Assembly: GCA_900770875.1 (NCBI GenBank)
Contig: CAAGLV010000023.1
Location: 1 to 5,881, forward strand
DNA from: Flavobacteriales bacterium
GTDB lineage: Bacteria; Bacteroidota; Bacteroidia; Flavobacteriales; Weeksellaceae
Direction of reading: 5' to 3'
Length of the DNA: 5,881 bases
Part shown: positions 1 to 5,377 of the stretch, in pieces
Layout: each line of letters starts with the position of its first letter
How positions within the stretch are numbered: position 1 is the first letter of the stretch
Program-made: the position numbers and the translations under genes
The notes under the pieces: model-generated
Databases searched by the model: none
Seen by the model: only the letters and a program-made list of their open reading frames with translations
Told to the model about the DNA's origin: nothing

Positions 1-96
1 TGTAGAAGTAAAAGCTTTAACAATTGGTAATAAAGAATAAGTAGCCAACATTGGCGCCTCATCTGTAAGAGTGTAAATAATTTTTGACTTTGACAT
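1..96 (-). CDS. icd: Isocitrate dehydrogenase (NADP+), monomeric type, N-terminal fragment
   Basis: Only the first 32 codons are inside the window, read on the minus strand from ATG at 96 and running off at base 1. The peptide begins MSKSKIIYTLTDEAPMLATY and continues SLLPIVKAFTST. This is the characteristic N-terminus of the monomeric, roughly 80-kDa NADP-dependent isocitrate dehydrogenases (KIIYTLTDEAP.LATYS.LPI..AFT). The dimeric enzymes do not begin this way. The family oxidatively decarboxylates isocitrate to 2-oxoglutarate in the cytosolic TCA cycle and produces NADPH. The match over 32 residues is distinctive, but the catalytic part is not visible, so integrity cannot be judged. The gene is divergent from the nuclease-like gene at 455 and has its own candidate promoter at 191-198. 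Confidence 0.85.
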   Translation of the reverse strand, partial: MSKSKIIYTLTDEAPMLATYSLLPIVKAFTST

Positions 97-190
97 TATT
101 TTAAATTTTTGTGACTTCTCTTTCAAGAAGATCAATTAAAATATTACTTTTCAATTTTTACAAATTGATGCTTATTTTGTGTAAGCGACG

Positions 191-198
191 CAAATATA
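191..198 (-). promoter_or_regulatory. Candidate -7 box of the isocitrate dehydrogenase gene
   Basis: On the minus strand these bases read TATATTTG, a perfect match to the Bacteroidota -7 element TAnnTTTG. Transcription would start near 187 and give a leader of about 90 bases before the ATG at 96. No convincing -33 TTTG element is visible 19-21 bases further upstream, so the call rests on the -7 box and its location. Confidence 0.5.
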
Positions 199-429
199 CA
201 ATTTTTAATGTTTTTAATCGGTCCGTAACAACTTGTTTTCCTTGATTTTTAGCATATATTTCACAGTTAAATTATAATTGTTCAAGTTGACAATTTTTAG
301 TGGTTTTTTTAATGAATTTAAAAAATAAACATTGAATATATTATTAATTTAAGACAATCAGGCTTGTTGTTATTTTTTATGGAATAAAAATTATAGATGT
401 TAAGAAAGTAGATTTAGGTTGTAATTTTA

Positions 430-437
430 TAATTTCG
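430..437 (+). promoter_or_regulatory. Candidate -7 box of the nuclease-like gene
   Basis: TAATTTCG matches the Bacteroidota TAnnTTTG element at all but one fixed position. It would start transcription near 441-444, leaving a leader of only about 11-14 bases before the TTG at 455. A second near-match, TAATTTTA, lies at 422-429. No -33 element is evident. The call is weak and depends on position. Confidence 0.3.
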
Positions 438-454
438 CAAAAATCACTTCAATC

Positions 455-1408
455 TTGGAATCGAAACAAGCAACTTTAGTTTTTTATAATGTAGAGAATT
501 TTTATGCAAAGAAGAGGCATAATAATACATCTTTTTTACCGAGTAATTTTTCAAAATGGGAAGAAGAGCGGTATGAACAAAAAGTTAATAAAATAGCCTA
601 TTCAATTGCTAAAGTAGGATATAACGAAACGCAAGATTTACCTCTTTTAGTTGGATTATCGGAGGTTGAAGACGAATCAGTATTAGCTGATTTAGTAGCC
701 AATGAACATTTAAAAGAAGGAAATTATGCAACAGTTTTATTTGAATCTTTAGATGAGAGAAGAATAAATGTAGGTTGTATCTATAGAAAAGACTTGCTAG
801 AAGTTTTAGAATCTAACCCCATACGAGTAGTTTTTAAAAATCAGCATGAGGAACGATCTTATACCAGGGATATTTTGTTTTTAAAGACCAAGTTAGCAGC
901 TGAGGTGGTGTATTTTTTTATTTTGCATTTACCATCCAAATTAGATTTAGAAATCAATCAATTGAAACGCAAAATTTTATTGCAAAAAATTAAATCAAAG
1001 GTTGATGAAATTAAATTAAATGAAGATGAGCCTAAGATTATAATTATGGGAGATTTTAATGATGCTCCAACTGCAGATAATATTCGTGAGATTTTAAATA
1101 CCAATCCAGGAATAAATGAGACAAAATCTACGGAGTTTTATAATCCTATGGTTCGATTAATGAGTTATAAAAGGGGATCTTTGGTGCATAAAAAACAATG
1201 GATGTTATTTGATCAAATGTTATTTTCTTATGCTTTTACAAAAGAAAAAGCAGCTATTTCTATAGAAAAAGCAGCTATTTTTGATGCACCATTTTTAACG
1301 ATTAATCCTAATAAATACGGGGCTTTTCCGTTTAGAACATTTGTAGGAACAAAATTTTCAGGAGGATATAGTGATCATTTTCCTATTTATACAATAATTA
1401 AGTATTAA
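455..1408 (+). CDS. Endonuclease/exonuclease/phosphatase (EEP) family protein
   Basis: This 317-residue protein has a complete set of EEP-fold (DNase I / exonuclease III-like) active-site motifs. In order they are YNVEN (11-15, the Asn and metal-side region), GLSEVE with metal-ligand Glu70, HLPSK (158-162, catalytic His), GDFND (199-203), LFDQ (252-254) and GYSDH (304-308, catalytic Asp-His). The family hydrolyses phosphodiester or phosphomonoester bonds with a divalent metal, and the substrate here cannot be told. No signal peptide or membrane segment is seen, so it should be cytosolic. The start is TTG: an in-frame stop at 422-424 and no ATG or GTG between it and 455 leave TTG as the best choice, about 10 residues ahead of the first core strand. 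A short in-frame repeat lies near residues 264-277. It is divergent from icd, with lrp 26 bases downstream. Confidence 0.85.
   Translation: MESKQATLVFYNVENFYAKKRHNNTSFLPSNFSKWEEERYEQKVNKIAYSIAKVGYNETQDLPLLVGLSEVEDESVLADLVANEHLKEGNYATVLFESLDERRINVGCIYRKDLLEVLESNPIRVVFKNQHEERSYTRDILFLKTKLAAEVVYFFILHLPSKLDLEINQLKRKILLQKIKSKVDEIKLNEDEPKIIIMGDFNDAPTADNIREILNTNPGINETKSTEFYNPMVRLMSYKRGSLVHKKQWMLFDQMLFSYAFTKEKAAISIEKAAIFDAPFLTINPNKYGAFPFRTFVGTKFSGGYSDHFPIYTIIKY
1243..1284 (+). repeat. 21-bp in-frame tandem duplication inside the EEP gene
   Basis: A 17-base string beginning AGAAAAAGCAGC occurs at 1243-1259 and again at 1264-1280. The period is exactly 21 bases, and about 18 of 21 positions agree between units. 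In the protein it gives EKAAISI (264-270) followed by EKAAIFD (271-277), between the DQ motif and the terminal SDH motif. The multiple-of-three period keeps the frame. It looks like a recent slippage or unequal-exchange duplication of one heptapeptide. Confidence 0.85.
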
Positions 1409-1413
1409 ATTTG
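1406..1413 (+). promoter_or_regulatory. Candidate -7 box of lrp-deoC, overlapping the EEP stop codon
   Basis: TAAATTTG is a perfect TAnnTTTG element. Its first three bases are the TAA stop of the EEP gene. Transcription would begin near 1417-1420, giving a leader of about 15 bases before the GTG at 1435. The -33 region holds no clear TTTG. The spacing fits an independent promoter for lrp-deoC, although read-through from the EEP gene is also possible because no terminator separates them. Confidence 0.5.
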
Positions 1414-1434
1414 CGGAACTAAAAACTTAAACAC

Positions 1435-1908
1435 GTGAGGGTTCATGAGAATGGTCAAGTAGAACTTGATGGGATAGATAAAATGATTCTTAATGCTTTT
1501 ATGGAAAATGCAAATATTCCAGTTTCACAATTAGCAAAAGAATTGGCGATATCGAATACAGCTGTTCATCAACGTATAAAAAAGCTTGAAGTATCAGGGT
1601 TGATTAATTCAACAAAAACAATAATAAATCCTAGTGTATTAGGGTATTCAACAATGTCCTTTGTTGGTGTTTTTATGGATAAATCATCCTCATATAAAAA
1701 TGTAATTTATGCTTTAGAGCAAATTCCAGAAGTTGTAGAAGCACATTTTACAACAGGTAATTATGGCATATTTTTAAAAATATTATGTAAGGATAACATG
1801 AATTTAATGAATGTTTTAAATAAAAAAATTCAACAAATTGATGGGGTAACTCGTACAGAGACAATAATTTCGTTAGAGCAGACAATAAATAGACAAATCA
1901 AACTTTAA
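1435..1908 (+). CDS. Lrp/AsnC family transcriptional regulator
   Basis: A 157-residue regulator of usual Lrp/AsnC length. Residues 12-60 form the winged helix-turn-helix: DGIDKMILNAFMENANIPVS, then an HTH around 30-51 with AVHQRIKKLEVSGLI. Residues 70-150 form the RAM (AsnC C-terminal) effector and oligomerisation domain, including the TTGNYGIFLKI loop (106-116) typical of the ligand pocket and the closing TRTETIISLEQTINRQIK. It has the flavobacterial form of the family, with an N-terminus that characteristically leads into ELDGIDK. The start is GTG, with no better in-frame start between it and the preceding gene. Such proteins usually bind DNA as octamers or dimers and sense amino acids, but the effector here is unknown. 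deoC begins 9 bases downstream and is probably co-transcribed. Whether the regulator controls deoC or distant targets cannot be seen. Confidence 0.9.
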   Translation: MRVHENGQVELDGIDKMILNAFMENANIPVSQLAKELAISNTAVHQRIKKLEVSGLINSTKTIINPSVLGYSTMSFVGVFMDKSSSYKNVIYALEQIPEVVEAHFTTGNYGIFLKILCKDNMNLMNVLNKKIQQIDGVTRTETIISLEQTINRQIKL

Positions 1909-1917
1909 TTTTTAAAG

Positions 1918-2661
1918 ATGAGTATTAAAACATATTTAGATTCTACGTATCTAAAAACACCAGAACAGGCGGGTATTTCAAATTCAGAAACACTAGATAA
2001 AGTAAGAGCTTTAGCGCATGAGGCAATGGCTAACGGAATCTTTGCTGTGATGATTCGTCCAGACTATGTACGTTCAATACGTGAGTTATTAGATGAAAAT
2101 AAGTCGGATGTTGTGTTAGGTACAGTCATTGGTTTTCATGAAGGAACTTACGATTTAAAAGAAAAATTAACTGAAGCACAGAAAGCGATTGCAGATGGTG
2201 CTGATGAGTTAGATTTTGTTATAAACTTTGAAGCGTTTAAAAAGGGAGAAATAGAGAAGGTTGAAGAAGAGGTTGAAACTTGTACAGTTGTTGCTTTAAG
2301 AGAAGGGAAAGTTGTAAAGTGGATTATTGAAACTGCAGCTTTAACTGATGAGGAAATTATTGCGATCACTCAATTAGTTCGAGATATTGTATTGAATAAA
2401 ATAGGTGAAGAATTTGCATCTCGTGTATTTGTTAAATCATCAACAGGATTCTTTAAAACCCCAAATGGAGAACCTAACGGAGCTAATGAGCATGTTATTA
2501 AATTAATGTTAGCCCATGCGGGTACATTACCTGTAAAAGCTTCTGGAGGCGTTAGAAATATTGAAGAAGCCAAAAAAATGATTGCTTTGGGCGTAAAGCG
2601 TATCGGAACTTCATCTGCTTTAGCAATAGCTAATGGAGAGAATTCTATTGGAGATTATTGA
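1918..2661 (+). CDS. deoC: Deoxyribose-phosphate aldolase
   Basis: DeoC is a cytosolic class I aldolase that cleaves 2-deoxy-D-ribose 5-phosphate to glyceraldehyde 3-phosphate and acetaldehyde, the last step of deoxynucleoside catabolism. The 247-residue sequence shows the family landmarks. ELDFVINFEAF (97-107) carries Asp99, equivalent to the catalytic Asp102 of E. coli DeoC. FVKSSTGF (171-178) carries the Schiff-base Lys173, and VKASGGVR (206-213) carries the second active-site Lys207. IGTSSAL (229-235) is the phosphate-binding end of the barrel. The last residue is Tyr, as in E. coli DeoC, where the C-terminal Tyr assists proton transfer. ATG at 1918 gives the expected N-terminus (YLDSTYLK). 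It follows lrp closely, apparently as the last gene of that unit, and is closed by the terminator at 2682. No other deo genes are adjacent. Confidence 0.95.
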   Translation: MSIKTYLDSTYLKTPEQAGISNSETLDKVRALAHEAMANGIFAVMIRPDYVRSIRELLDENKSDVVLGTVIGFHEGTYDLKEKLTEAQKAIADGADELDFVINFEAFKKGEIEKVEEEVETCTVVALREGKVVKWIIETAALTDEEIIAITQLVRDIVLNKIGEEFASRVFVKSSTGFFKTPNGEPNGANEHVIKLMLAHAGTLPVKASGGVRNIEEAKKMIALGVKRIGTSSALAIANGENSIGDY

Positions 2662-2681
2662 TTTATAGATAAATAAAATAT

Positions 2682-2714
2682 AAAAAAAGCATCTTATTTT
2701 AAGATGCTTTTTTT
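2682..2714. terminator. Intrinsic terminator after deoC
   Basis: A perfect 15-bp inverted repeat: AAAAAAAGCATCTTA (2682-2696), loop TTT (2697-2699), TAAGATGCTTTTTTT (2700-2714). The core GCATCTTA/TAAGATGC is flanked by A- and T-runs, so it can work on either strand. It lies 20 bases past the deoC stop and separates the housekeeping unit from the AraC regulator. Confidence 0.9.
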
Positions 2715-2731
2715 ATATACATAAATAAGTT

Positions 2732-2753
2732 AAAAGTATCAATATGTACTTTT
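2732..2753. repeat. Short inverted repeat upstream of the AraC gene
   Basis: AAAAGTA (2732-2738) and TACTTTT (2747-2753) form 7-bp arms around an 8-base loop, followed by two more T residues. It could be a weak second terminator or a regulator site. With one GC pair per arm it may also be chance in AT-rich DNA. Confidence 0.3.
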
Positions 2754-2827
2754 TTATGTGTAAATAAGTATTATTTTTCGCTAATTATATTAAGTGTCTA
2801 TATAAAAAAAACATTTTGGTATTTTTA

Positions 2828-2841
2828 TTGATATAGATCAA
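2828..2841. promoter_or_regulatory. FNR-type operator (TTGAT-N4-ATCAA) upstream of the AraC gene
   Basis: TTGATATAGATCAA is an exact match to the classical FNR consensus TTGAT-N4-ATCAA. One further base pairs on each side (A2827/T2842), giving 6-bp arms. Its centre (2834.5) is about 33 bases upstream of the centre of the candidate -7 box and about 40 upstream of the inferred transcription start. That is the usual position for Crp/Fnr class II activators. The match is direct observation. Use by a Crp/Fnr-family protein in this organism is inference. Confidence 0.5.
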
Positions 2842-2863
2842 TATATGATGTATTTATATAGAT

Positions 2864-2871
2864 TAAATTTA
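2864..2871 (+). promoter_or_regulatory. Candidate -7 box of the AraC gene
   Basis: TAAATTTA differs from the Bacteroidota TAnnTTTG element only in its last base. The start of transcription would fall near 2875, about 20 bases before the ATG at 2895. A -33 element is not obvious, which would suit an activator-dependent promoter using the FNR-like box just upstream. Confidence 0.35.
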
Positions 2872-2894
2872 AAAAAATTATTAATTAATAATTT

Positions 2895-3767
2895 ATGTTA
2901 GAGATTAAAGAAGAGACACATATAAGGAATCAATTTTATTATTCAGATGTTTTTTCTGTTTATAATTTATGGTATTTAGTTAATGAAAAAAAGGATGAGA
3001 TAGATAGTTTAATTAAGGATTCTTATGTAATACTTTGGTCAGGTCCAAAGAAAATGTTCCATGAAGTAAATCAAGTTCGAATAGAAATCCCAAAAAATCA
3101 TTTTATTTATTTAGCACCAAATAAGCCTCAAAAATTTTTAGAAAATTCGATGAATACAGGTTCTTTTTTATTTGTATTTAAATATGAATTTTATGCTAGA
3201 ACAACAGTAGATAGTATAAATCTACGTAATTGTTTTTTGTTTTTTAATAGGGAAAAGTTTATAACGTTTCAGAATAATATTTCAAATGAAATTGTTTTTA
3301 AACATGTCTTTATAAATCCTATTTTAGCTGGTGCTGATGAAAAATATTTTTTTAGATTAAAGCATAATATTTTGGAACGAATCTTATTAAATGGAAAGAT
3401 TGAATTAAATGAAAAAGAAATCGATGTAAAGGATAATGATTTTGATATTTTATTGGCTTCAAAATTTAAAGAATTGTTAGAAGAGAATGTAGCGATAGAG
3501 CATAAGGTATCGTTTTATGAGAATAAACTTTTTGTAACAAAACGTACATTAGATAAGGCAACTTTAAAGCTTTATAATAAAAAAGCAAAACGTATGATTA
3601 TTGATGAATTATTAAATAAATCAAAAGCATTATTAATACATACCAATATGCAAATTAAAGAAATTGCTACAGAACTAAATTTTCTACAAGAGACTAATTT
3701 TACTGCGTTTTTTAAGAAGAATACAGGTGTTTCTCCGAAAAAATTTAGGGAAAATAATAATTCCTAA
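2895..3767 (+). CDS. AraC family transcriptional regulator
   Basis: A 290-residue protein with the two-domain layout of AraC regulators. Residues about 20-165 form a divergent cupin-like sensor: VILWSG (45-50), then NHFIYLAPNKPQKF (68-81) and GSFLFVFKYEFY (89-100), the pattern of flavobacterial AraC sensors. Residues about 185-287 form the DNA-binding double HTH. HTH1 is around 205-230 (LFVTKRTLDKATLKLYNKKA). HTH2 is around 252-280 (IKEIATELNFLQETNFTAFF), followed by the signature KKNTGVSPKKFR. No membrane segment is present. The ATG at 2895 is the first in-frame start and leaves a full N-terminal domain. It lies about 220 bases upstream of, and in the same direction as, the exported-protein operon, so local control of that operon is plausible. 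The effector is unknown. Confidence 0.88.
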   Translation: MLEIKEETHIRNQFYYSDVFSVYNLWYLVNEKKDEIDSLIKDSYVILWSGPKKMFHEVNQVRIEIPKNHFIYLAPNKPQKFLENSMNTGSFLFVFKYEFYARTTVDSINLRNCFLFFNREKFITFQNNISNEIVFKHVFINPILAGADEKYFFRLKHNILERILLNGKIELNEKEIDVKDNDFDILLASKFKELLEENVAIEHKVSFYENKLFVTKRTLDKATLKLYNKKAKRMIIDELLNKSKALLIHTNMQIKEIATELNFLQETNFTAFFKKNTGVSPKKFRENNNS

Positions 3768-3771
3768 GAAA

Positions 3772-3801
3772 ATAAAAAAGAATATTTTTAATCTTTTTTA
3801 T
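3772..3801. terminator. Weak AT-rich stem-loop after the AraC gene
   Basis: ATAAAAAAGA (3772-3781) and TCTTTTTTAT (3792-3801) form 10-bp arms around a 10-base loop, five bases after the AraC stop. Only one GC pair is present, so the stem would be weak. The T-run and position fit an imperfect terminator that might let some transcripts continue into the operon. Confidence 0.4.
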
Positions 3802-3837
3802 GTCTGTTTTAGTATTTTTTTATACAGAATTAGGGTA

Positions 3838-3845
3838 TAGATTTG
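3838..3845 (+). promoter_or_regulatory. Candidate -7 box of the fibre-like operon
   Basis: TAGATTTG is a perfect TAnnTTTG element. Transcription would start near 3850 and leave a leader of about 135 bases before the preferred ATG at 3986 (about 95 before ATG 3944). No clear TTTG appears at the -33 position, so it may need an activator, for which the AraC protein next door is the obvious candidate. Confidence 0.5.
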
Positions 3846-3899
3846 CAGACCAAATATAAGTTATATTAGTCAATAATCCATAAGAGAGATTCATGTATT

Positions 3900-3919
3900 T
3901 ACCTTATTGCCGTAAGGTA
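3900..3919 (+). promoter_or_regulatory. Hairpin in the leader of the subunit gene
   Basis: TACCTTA (3900-3906), loop TTGCCG (3907-3912), TAAGGTA (3913-3919): perfect 7-bp arms, with a possible T-G closing pair. There is no T-run after it, so it does not look like a terminator. It is followed by the direct repeat GCTAAGCTAAG. It may stabilise the mRNA, affect translation of the abundant subunit, or be a DNA operator. Confidence 0.4.
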
Positions 3920-3985
3920 TTTATGCTAAGCTAAGAATAATTTATGTTATCTGCAAAAAAAACAATTAAAAAGATCAAAAAAATT

Positions 3986-4564
3986 ATGAAAAAGAGTATT
4001 GCATTAGTAGCTTTTTTAGGCTCAGCCTTATTTTCTGGAGTTGCTTTTGGACAAACAACAGCATCATCAGTTAAGTTAAATGTAAATCTTTATCCAATGA
4101 TTGCTATTCAAGTTGGTTCAGGAGAAGGAGCTAAGTTAGTACAATCTGGAGATACAACAGGAGAAGGAGCTTTAACACCAGTAGCGTCTGGGCAAGAAGT
4201 GACTTTAGAATATAAAACTGCAGAACATTATGCAAATGGAGTATCTAAAGATATGCCTAATCATTTAACGGTATTTAGTACAGGAGCTTATAAAGTATCA
4301 GCAAAAGCACAAGATTTAAGTGATGTTGTAACAGCGAGTACGATTAGCTTATTAGTTACAGAGAATGGAGCTGCTTCAACTGCAGGAGTAGCAAAAGCAA
4401 TTTCAAATAATGGAGTAGAAATTATTAGTGGAGAGGCTGGTAAAAGTAAAGTTTACGATGTTAAATATATTGGTGCTGGGAATAATATATACTTAAAAGG
4501 AATTGAAGGCAATGCTAAAACATCTAAGACAACGAATGTTATTTATACTGTAACAGTAAGTTAA
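3986..4564 (+). CDS. Secreted pilin-like / fibre subunit-like protein
   Basis: Translated from ATG 3986 the product has 192 residues. It starts with a signal peptide (MKKSIALVAFLGSALFSGVAFG) cut before Gln, leaving about 170 mature residues. An in-frame ATG at 3944 would add 14 lysine-rich residues. 3986 is preferred because it gives a standard-length signal peptide. The mature protein has no Cys and is rich in Ala, Gly, Ser, Thr and Val. It begins with an alternating hydrophobic strand (SSVKLNVNLYPMIAIQV) and ends with a strand (NVIYTVTVS). This pattern suits an Ig-like chaperone-usher subunit with a donor strand at the N-terminus and a C-terminal strand. No precise family is recognised, and Csu-like or DUF4402-like subunits are the nearest in general look. 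The chaperone-like gene 12 bases downstream strengthens the assignment. It is probably the main structural subunit, but this is inferred from context and composition. Confidence 0.6.
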   Translation: MKKSIALVAFLGSALFSGVAFGQTTASSVKLNVNLYPMIAIQVGSGEGAKLVQSGDTTGEGALTPVASGQEVTLEYKTAEHYANGVSKDMPNHLTVFSTGAYKVSAKAQDLSDVVTASTISLLVTENGAASTAGVAKAISNNGVEIISGEAGKSKVYDVKYIGAGNNIYLKGIEGNAKTSKTTNVIYTVTVS

Positions 4565-4576
4565 TATAAAATAAAG

Positions 4577-5377
4577 ATGAAATTCAGTGTATTAAAATAT
4601 ATCGTATTATTTTTATTTCTAACAACGAATTTATGGGGGCAATCTGGAGTATCAGTTAGTCCGCCTAGAACTTATTTTACATTAAATAAGAATGAAGTTG
4701 AACGAAAAAAAATATTAGTAACAAATTTAAGTCCTAATGAGACATTAGATTTATCAGTATCTTTTAATGACTGGATTTATGATGAATTTGGATCTAATAT
4801 TATAGCAGATCCAAATTCATTACCTAATTCTTGCTCAGATTGGATTACTGTTTTTCCTTCAAGTGTTTTTTCACTTGGACCTAAGGAAGAAATAGAGCTT
4901 GAAATTCAAATGAATGTTCCCAAAGAATTAACTGTAGATCCTGTTCATACGACTATGATGTTTATCACACAAACAAATAGTTTTGATAAAAAGAATACAG
5001 AGGGACAGAATATTAGAGTATCCTTTCAGACAGGAGTTAAAGTGTATCAGCGACTTAATGTGGGAAGTAATCTAGATATTGATTTTACCAATTTTGAATA
5101 CATTAAAAAGGATAACTCTTTGATCTTACAATTACAGAATATTGGTAATATTTGGGGTGATGGAGTAATTCAGAGTGAATTAATTAATCAAGAGACAGGA
5201 GAGCAGATTAAGTTAGCAGATCAACTTTTTTATAGTTTGCCAGGAGATTTAAGGAATATCATTATCCCATTACCAAAAGATTTAATAAGAGGTAATTATT
5301 TTATCACCTCTACATTTAATTTGGGAGAAAAAGATTTGATTAAAATAGCTGAATTGAGCTTTACATATGAGAAGTAA
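4577..5377 (+). CDS. PapD-like periplasmic (fimbrial-type) chaperone
   Basis: A 266-residue exported protein. Residues 1-21 are a signal peptide with hydrophobic core YIVLFLFLTTNLW, cut before Gln22. Residues about 23-158 resemble the PapD N-terminal Ig domain: SVSPPRTYF with Arg31 in the place of the conserved subunit-anchoring Arg, KKILVTNLSPNETLDLSVSF, NDW (64-66), WITVFPSSVFSLGPKEEIELEI (89-110), and a G1-like strand RVSFQTGVKVYQR ending near Lys155, the likely partner basic residue. Residues about 165-266 form a second beta domain with LQLQNIGN (185-191) and a GNYFITSTF strand, as in Csu-type chaperones. Family members shuttle fibre subunits through the periplasm to an outer membrane usher by donor-strand complementation. 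It sits 12 bases after the subunit-like gene and overlaps the next gene by 11 bases, so one operon is likely. The residue equivalences were judged by eye. Confidence 0.7.
   Translation: MKFSVLKYIVLFLFLTTNLWGQSGVSVSPPRTYFTLNKNEVERKKILVTNLSPNETLDLSVSFNDWIYDEFGSNIIADPNSLPNSCSDWITVFPSSVFSLGPKEEIELEIQMNVPKELTVDPVHTTMMFITQTNSFDKKNTEGQNIRVSFQTGVKVYQRLNVGSNLDIDFTNFEYIKKDNSLILQLQNIGNIWGDGVIQSELINQETGEQIKLADQLFYSLPGDLRNIIIPLPKDLIRGNYFITSTFNLGEKDLIKIAELSFTYEK

Larger units (their letters stand above)
97..454. other. Divergent intergenic region between icd and the nuclease-like gene
   Basis: This 358-base stretch has no credible coding frame, tRNA or riboswitch. It holds the icd -7 box on the minus strand (191-198) and a weaker plus-strand candidate at 430-437. 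Two short dyads are present: AACAA-C-TTGTT (227-237), and AATTGT (276-281) facing ACAATT (290-295). The heptamer CAACTTG (229-235) recurs inverted as CAAGTTG (283-289). These lie upstream of the icd promoter and could be regulator sites, but in such AT-rich DNA they may be chance. Nothing else stands out. Confidence 0.6.

Noticed and set aside
97..454. A small gene or small RNA in the divergent intergenic region
   Set aside because: There is no sustained coding frame with a start and no stem-loop followed by a T-run. The short dyads are compatible with chance in AT-rich sequence.
2148..2573. Two minus-strand open frames opposite deoC (2148-2369 and 2370-2573)
   Set aside because: They are antisense shadows of a well-supported deoC. 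They have low-complexity Ser/Ala-rich translations and no recognisable domain.
2895..3767. AraC gene as part of the same transcript as the fibre-like operon
   Set aside because: A weak stem-loop with a T-run (3772-3801) and a perfect -7 box (3838-3845) lie between them, favouring separate transcription. Read-through cannot be excluded.
3944..3985. ATG 3944 as the start of the subunit gene
   Set aside because: It adds 14 Lys-rich residues before an otherwise standard signal peptide. ATG 3986 has an A-rich upstream stretch and gives a normal n-region. It is kept as an alternative, not the preferred start.
3986..4564. Subunit as a Mfa1/FimA-type Bacteroidales pilin
   Set aside because: Those pilins are lipoproteins with a lipobox Cys and a long propeptide. 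This protein has no Cys, has a signal peptidase I site, and sits beside a chaperone-like gene.
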